Source of the DNA: CBDFGN01 sp965247065
GTDB lineage: Bacteria > Bacteroidota > Bacteroidia > Cytophagales > Cyclobacteriaceae
Assembly: GCA_965247065.1 (NCBI GenBank)
Contig: CBDFGN010000006.1
Span: 3,162,001 to 3,226,000 of the forward strand
Direction: 5' to 3'
DNA length: 64,000 nucleotides
The position numbers and the translations under genes are program-made. How positions within the stretch are numbered: the stretch's first letter is position 1; each line of letters begins with the position of its first letter. Shown piece after piece: positions 63,111 through 64,000 of this stretch. The notes under the pieces are model-generated. The model ran no database searches. It had not been told where the DNA came from and saw only the letters and a program-made list of their open reading frames with translations.

Positions 63111-64000
63111 GGGCTTGGCGACCTTGTTGAAAAAAACATAGCCATGAACCTTGTAGAATTTATTAAACGGTTTCCCAATGAACAGATGTGCCGTGATCAT
63201 TTTCGCGAGTATCGGATCAGGAAAGGGATTATCTGCAAGAAATGCAGTCACCCTTCGCATTATTGGCTTTCCGGAAAAGAGCAGTTTCAGTGCAAGCAAT
63301 GCGGTTTTAGGACTACCCTTCGAAGCGGTACTGTACTGCAGAGCAGCAAACTTCCATTTTGGTATTGGTACATAGCCTTTCACCTGATGAGCTCCACTAA
63401 GAAAGGGTTTTCTGCCCATGAAGTCAGAAGACAACTGGGCCACAAACGCTATGAGCCGATTTGGTTGATGATGCGCAAAATACGAGCAGCCATGGGAAAG
63501 GCCGATGGGACTCAAACACTTGCCGGGATGGTAGAACTGGACGATGCCTATTTCGCCACCGGTACGTCCAAACGGGTTAAGAAAAGGCTTAAACGGGGCA
63601 AAGGAAGCCAAAAGAAATCAAAAGTAACTGTAATGGCGGAATCCTTTCCATTGGAAATCGACGGACGCACAGAGCATTTCTGTGGGCAGTTCAAGATGAA
63701 GGCTCACCGTTCAGAAAGCAAGGAGGCGATTCAGCAGGTCGTCAGCCAAGCCATTGATCCTGCCAGCGTTTTGTTCACTGATCAATCCACCGGTTATGTG
63801 GATTTGAAAAGCCTGGTAGATGTTCACGTGAGTTTTAAATCCTCCTGGGAGGGTGCCGATGAACTCAAATGGGTACACATAGCCATTGCAAATGCAAAGC
63901 GGACCCTGCTGGGCATTTATCATGTTATCAAAGAAAAGTACCTTCAGTACTATTTGGATGAGTTCTGTTATAAGCTCAATCGAAGGTATTCAACCAATCT
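63111..64000 (+). mobile_element. IS1595-family element, left part (runs off the window)
   Basis: The left end is probably at 63111, where GGGCTTGGCGACC begins (IS1595 ends start with GGG), 33 bases before the transposase ATG. The right end lies beyond the window, so inverted repeats and duplication cannot be checked. It differs clearly from the RM-carrying element at 35 kb. Confidence 0.6.
63144..64000 (+). CDS. IS1595-type (ISXO2-like) transposase, incomplete at the window edge
   Basis: An open frame of at least 285 codons from ATG 63144 with no stop before the window ends. It has a zinc ribbon (GIICKKCSHPSHYWLSGKEQ, QCKQCGFRTTLRSGTVLQ), an HTH-like segment (FSAHEVRRQLGHKRYEPIWL) and the ISXO2-like DDE domain: LAGMVELDDAYFATGTS (Asp), VLFTDQSTGYVDL (Asp). 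The region where the Asn/Glu motif falls reads VHIAIANAKRTLLGIYHVIK, without the usual H-x-N-x-x-E; whether a Glu is supplied elsewhere cannot be told. It points away from the SusC gene. Confidence 0.85.
   Translation, partial: MNLVEFIKRFPNEQMCRDHFREYRIRKGIICKKCSHPSHYWLSGKEQFQCKQCGFRTTLRSGTVLQSSKLPFWYWYIAFHLMSSTKKGFSAHEVRRQLGHKRYEPIWLMMRKIRAAMGKADGTQTLAGMVELDDAYFATGTSKRVKKRLKRGKGSQKKSKVTVMAESFPLEIDGRTEHFCGQFKMKAHRSESKEAIQQVVSQAIDPASVLFTDQSTGYVDLKSLVDVHVSFKSSWEGADELKWVHIAIANAKRTLLGIYHVIKEKYLQYYLDEFCYKLNRRYSTN

Overview
The window looks like chromosome from a Bacteroidota bacterium, probably Cytophagales-like and environmental. Evidence seen in the sequence: a SusC/SusD pair, several large secreted proteins ending in type IX secretion (T9SS) sorting domains, lipoproteins with short lipobox signals, few Shine-Dalgarno sites and some TAnnTTTG promoter boxes. 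The exact order or genus cannot be read from this sequence.

Layout. 1-0.25 kb: the end of an IS110-like element inside a truncated DMT transporter gene. 0.26-7.0 kb: a uronate/xylan-type set (sugar isomerase-like lipoprotein, secreted esterase, GH67 alpha-glucuronidase homologue, UxuA, secreted amidohydrolase). 7.4-8.8 kb: a membrane-anchored di-haem cytochrome and a small secreted protein. 9.0-14.9 kb: a frameshifted adenylate cyclase-TPR gene, a frameshifted T9SS repeat protein and a lipoprotein gene with an in-frame stop. 14.95-19.3 kb: an ECF-like sigma factor gene split by an IS630 element, an ABM-domain protein, and a secreted-protein gene split by an IS982 element. 19.4-26.9 kb: an operon for a Kre9/KNH-like protein, a giant LVIVD-TIG-Fn3 T9SS protein (frameshifted in a G8 tract) and an exported caspase-like protease. 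27.4-31 kb: decayed genes, mscL, a small HTH protein and tRNA-Arg(CCU). 31.2-45.8 kb: hflX, then an exopolysaccharide locus (GT4, RmlC, Wza, Wzc, CpsB, TPR protein), followed by a ComA-like gene, PopT (DUF368) and aroE. 45.9-52.7 kb: a stop-interrupted 2-hydroxyacid dehydrogenase, uvrB, sod, tadA, a hypothetical gene and aspS. 53-63 kb: a PKD lipoprotein and a five-gene SusC/SusD/lipoprotein/lipoprotein/subtilase operon. 63.1-64 kb: the start of another IS1595-type element.

The most notable object is a 2.54 kb transposable element at 35056-37599. It carries an ISXO2-like (IS1595 family) transposase, a beta-class DNA methyltransferase and an MvaI/BcnI-type restriction endonuclease in three overlapping reading frames. 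It has about 25-bp terminal inverted repeats and an 8-bp target duplication, and it sits inside the wza-like export gene. It is a complete type II restriction-modification system packaged as an insertion sequence. Its promoter reads like a classical sigma-70 promoter (TTGACT, 17 bp, TATATT) with a Shine-Dalgarno site, unlike the host genes.

Four complete insertions (IS630, two IS982 copies, the RM element) each interrupt a gene, and removing the element plus one target duplicate restores an open frame exactly in all four cases. Two of them hit the same exopolysaccharide export locus. In addition, at least seven other genes carry frameshifts or in-frame stops, while core genes (uvrB, aspS, hflX, wzc, aroE) are intact. 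That pattern suggests either real gene decay or phase-variable tracts in accessory genes; sequencing error has to be excluded for the single-base indels.
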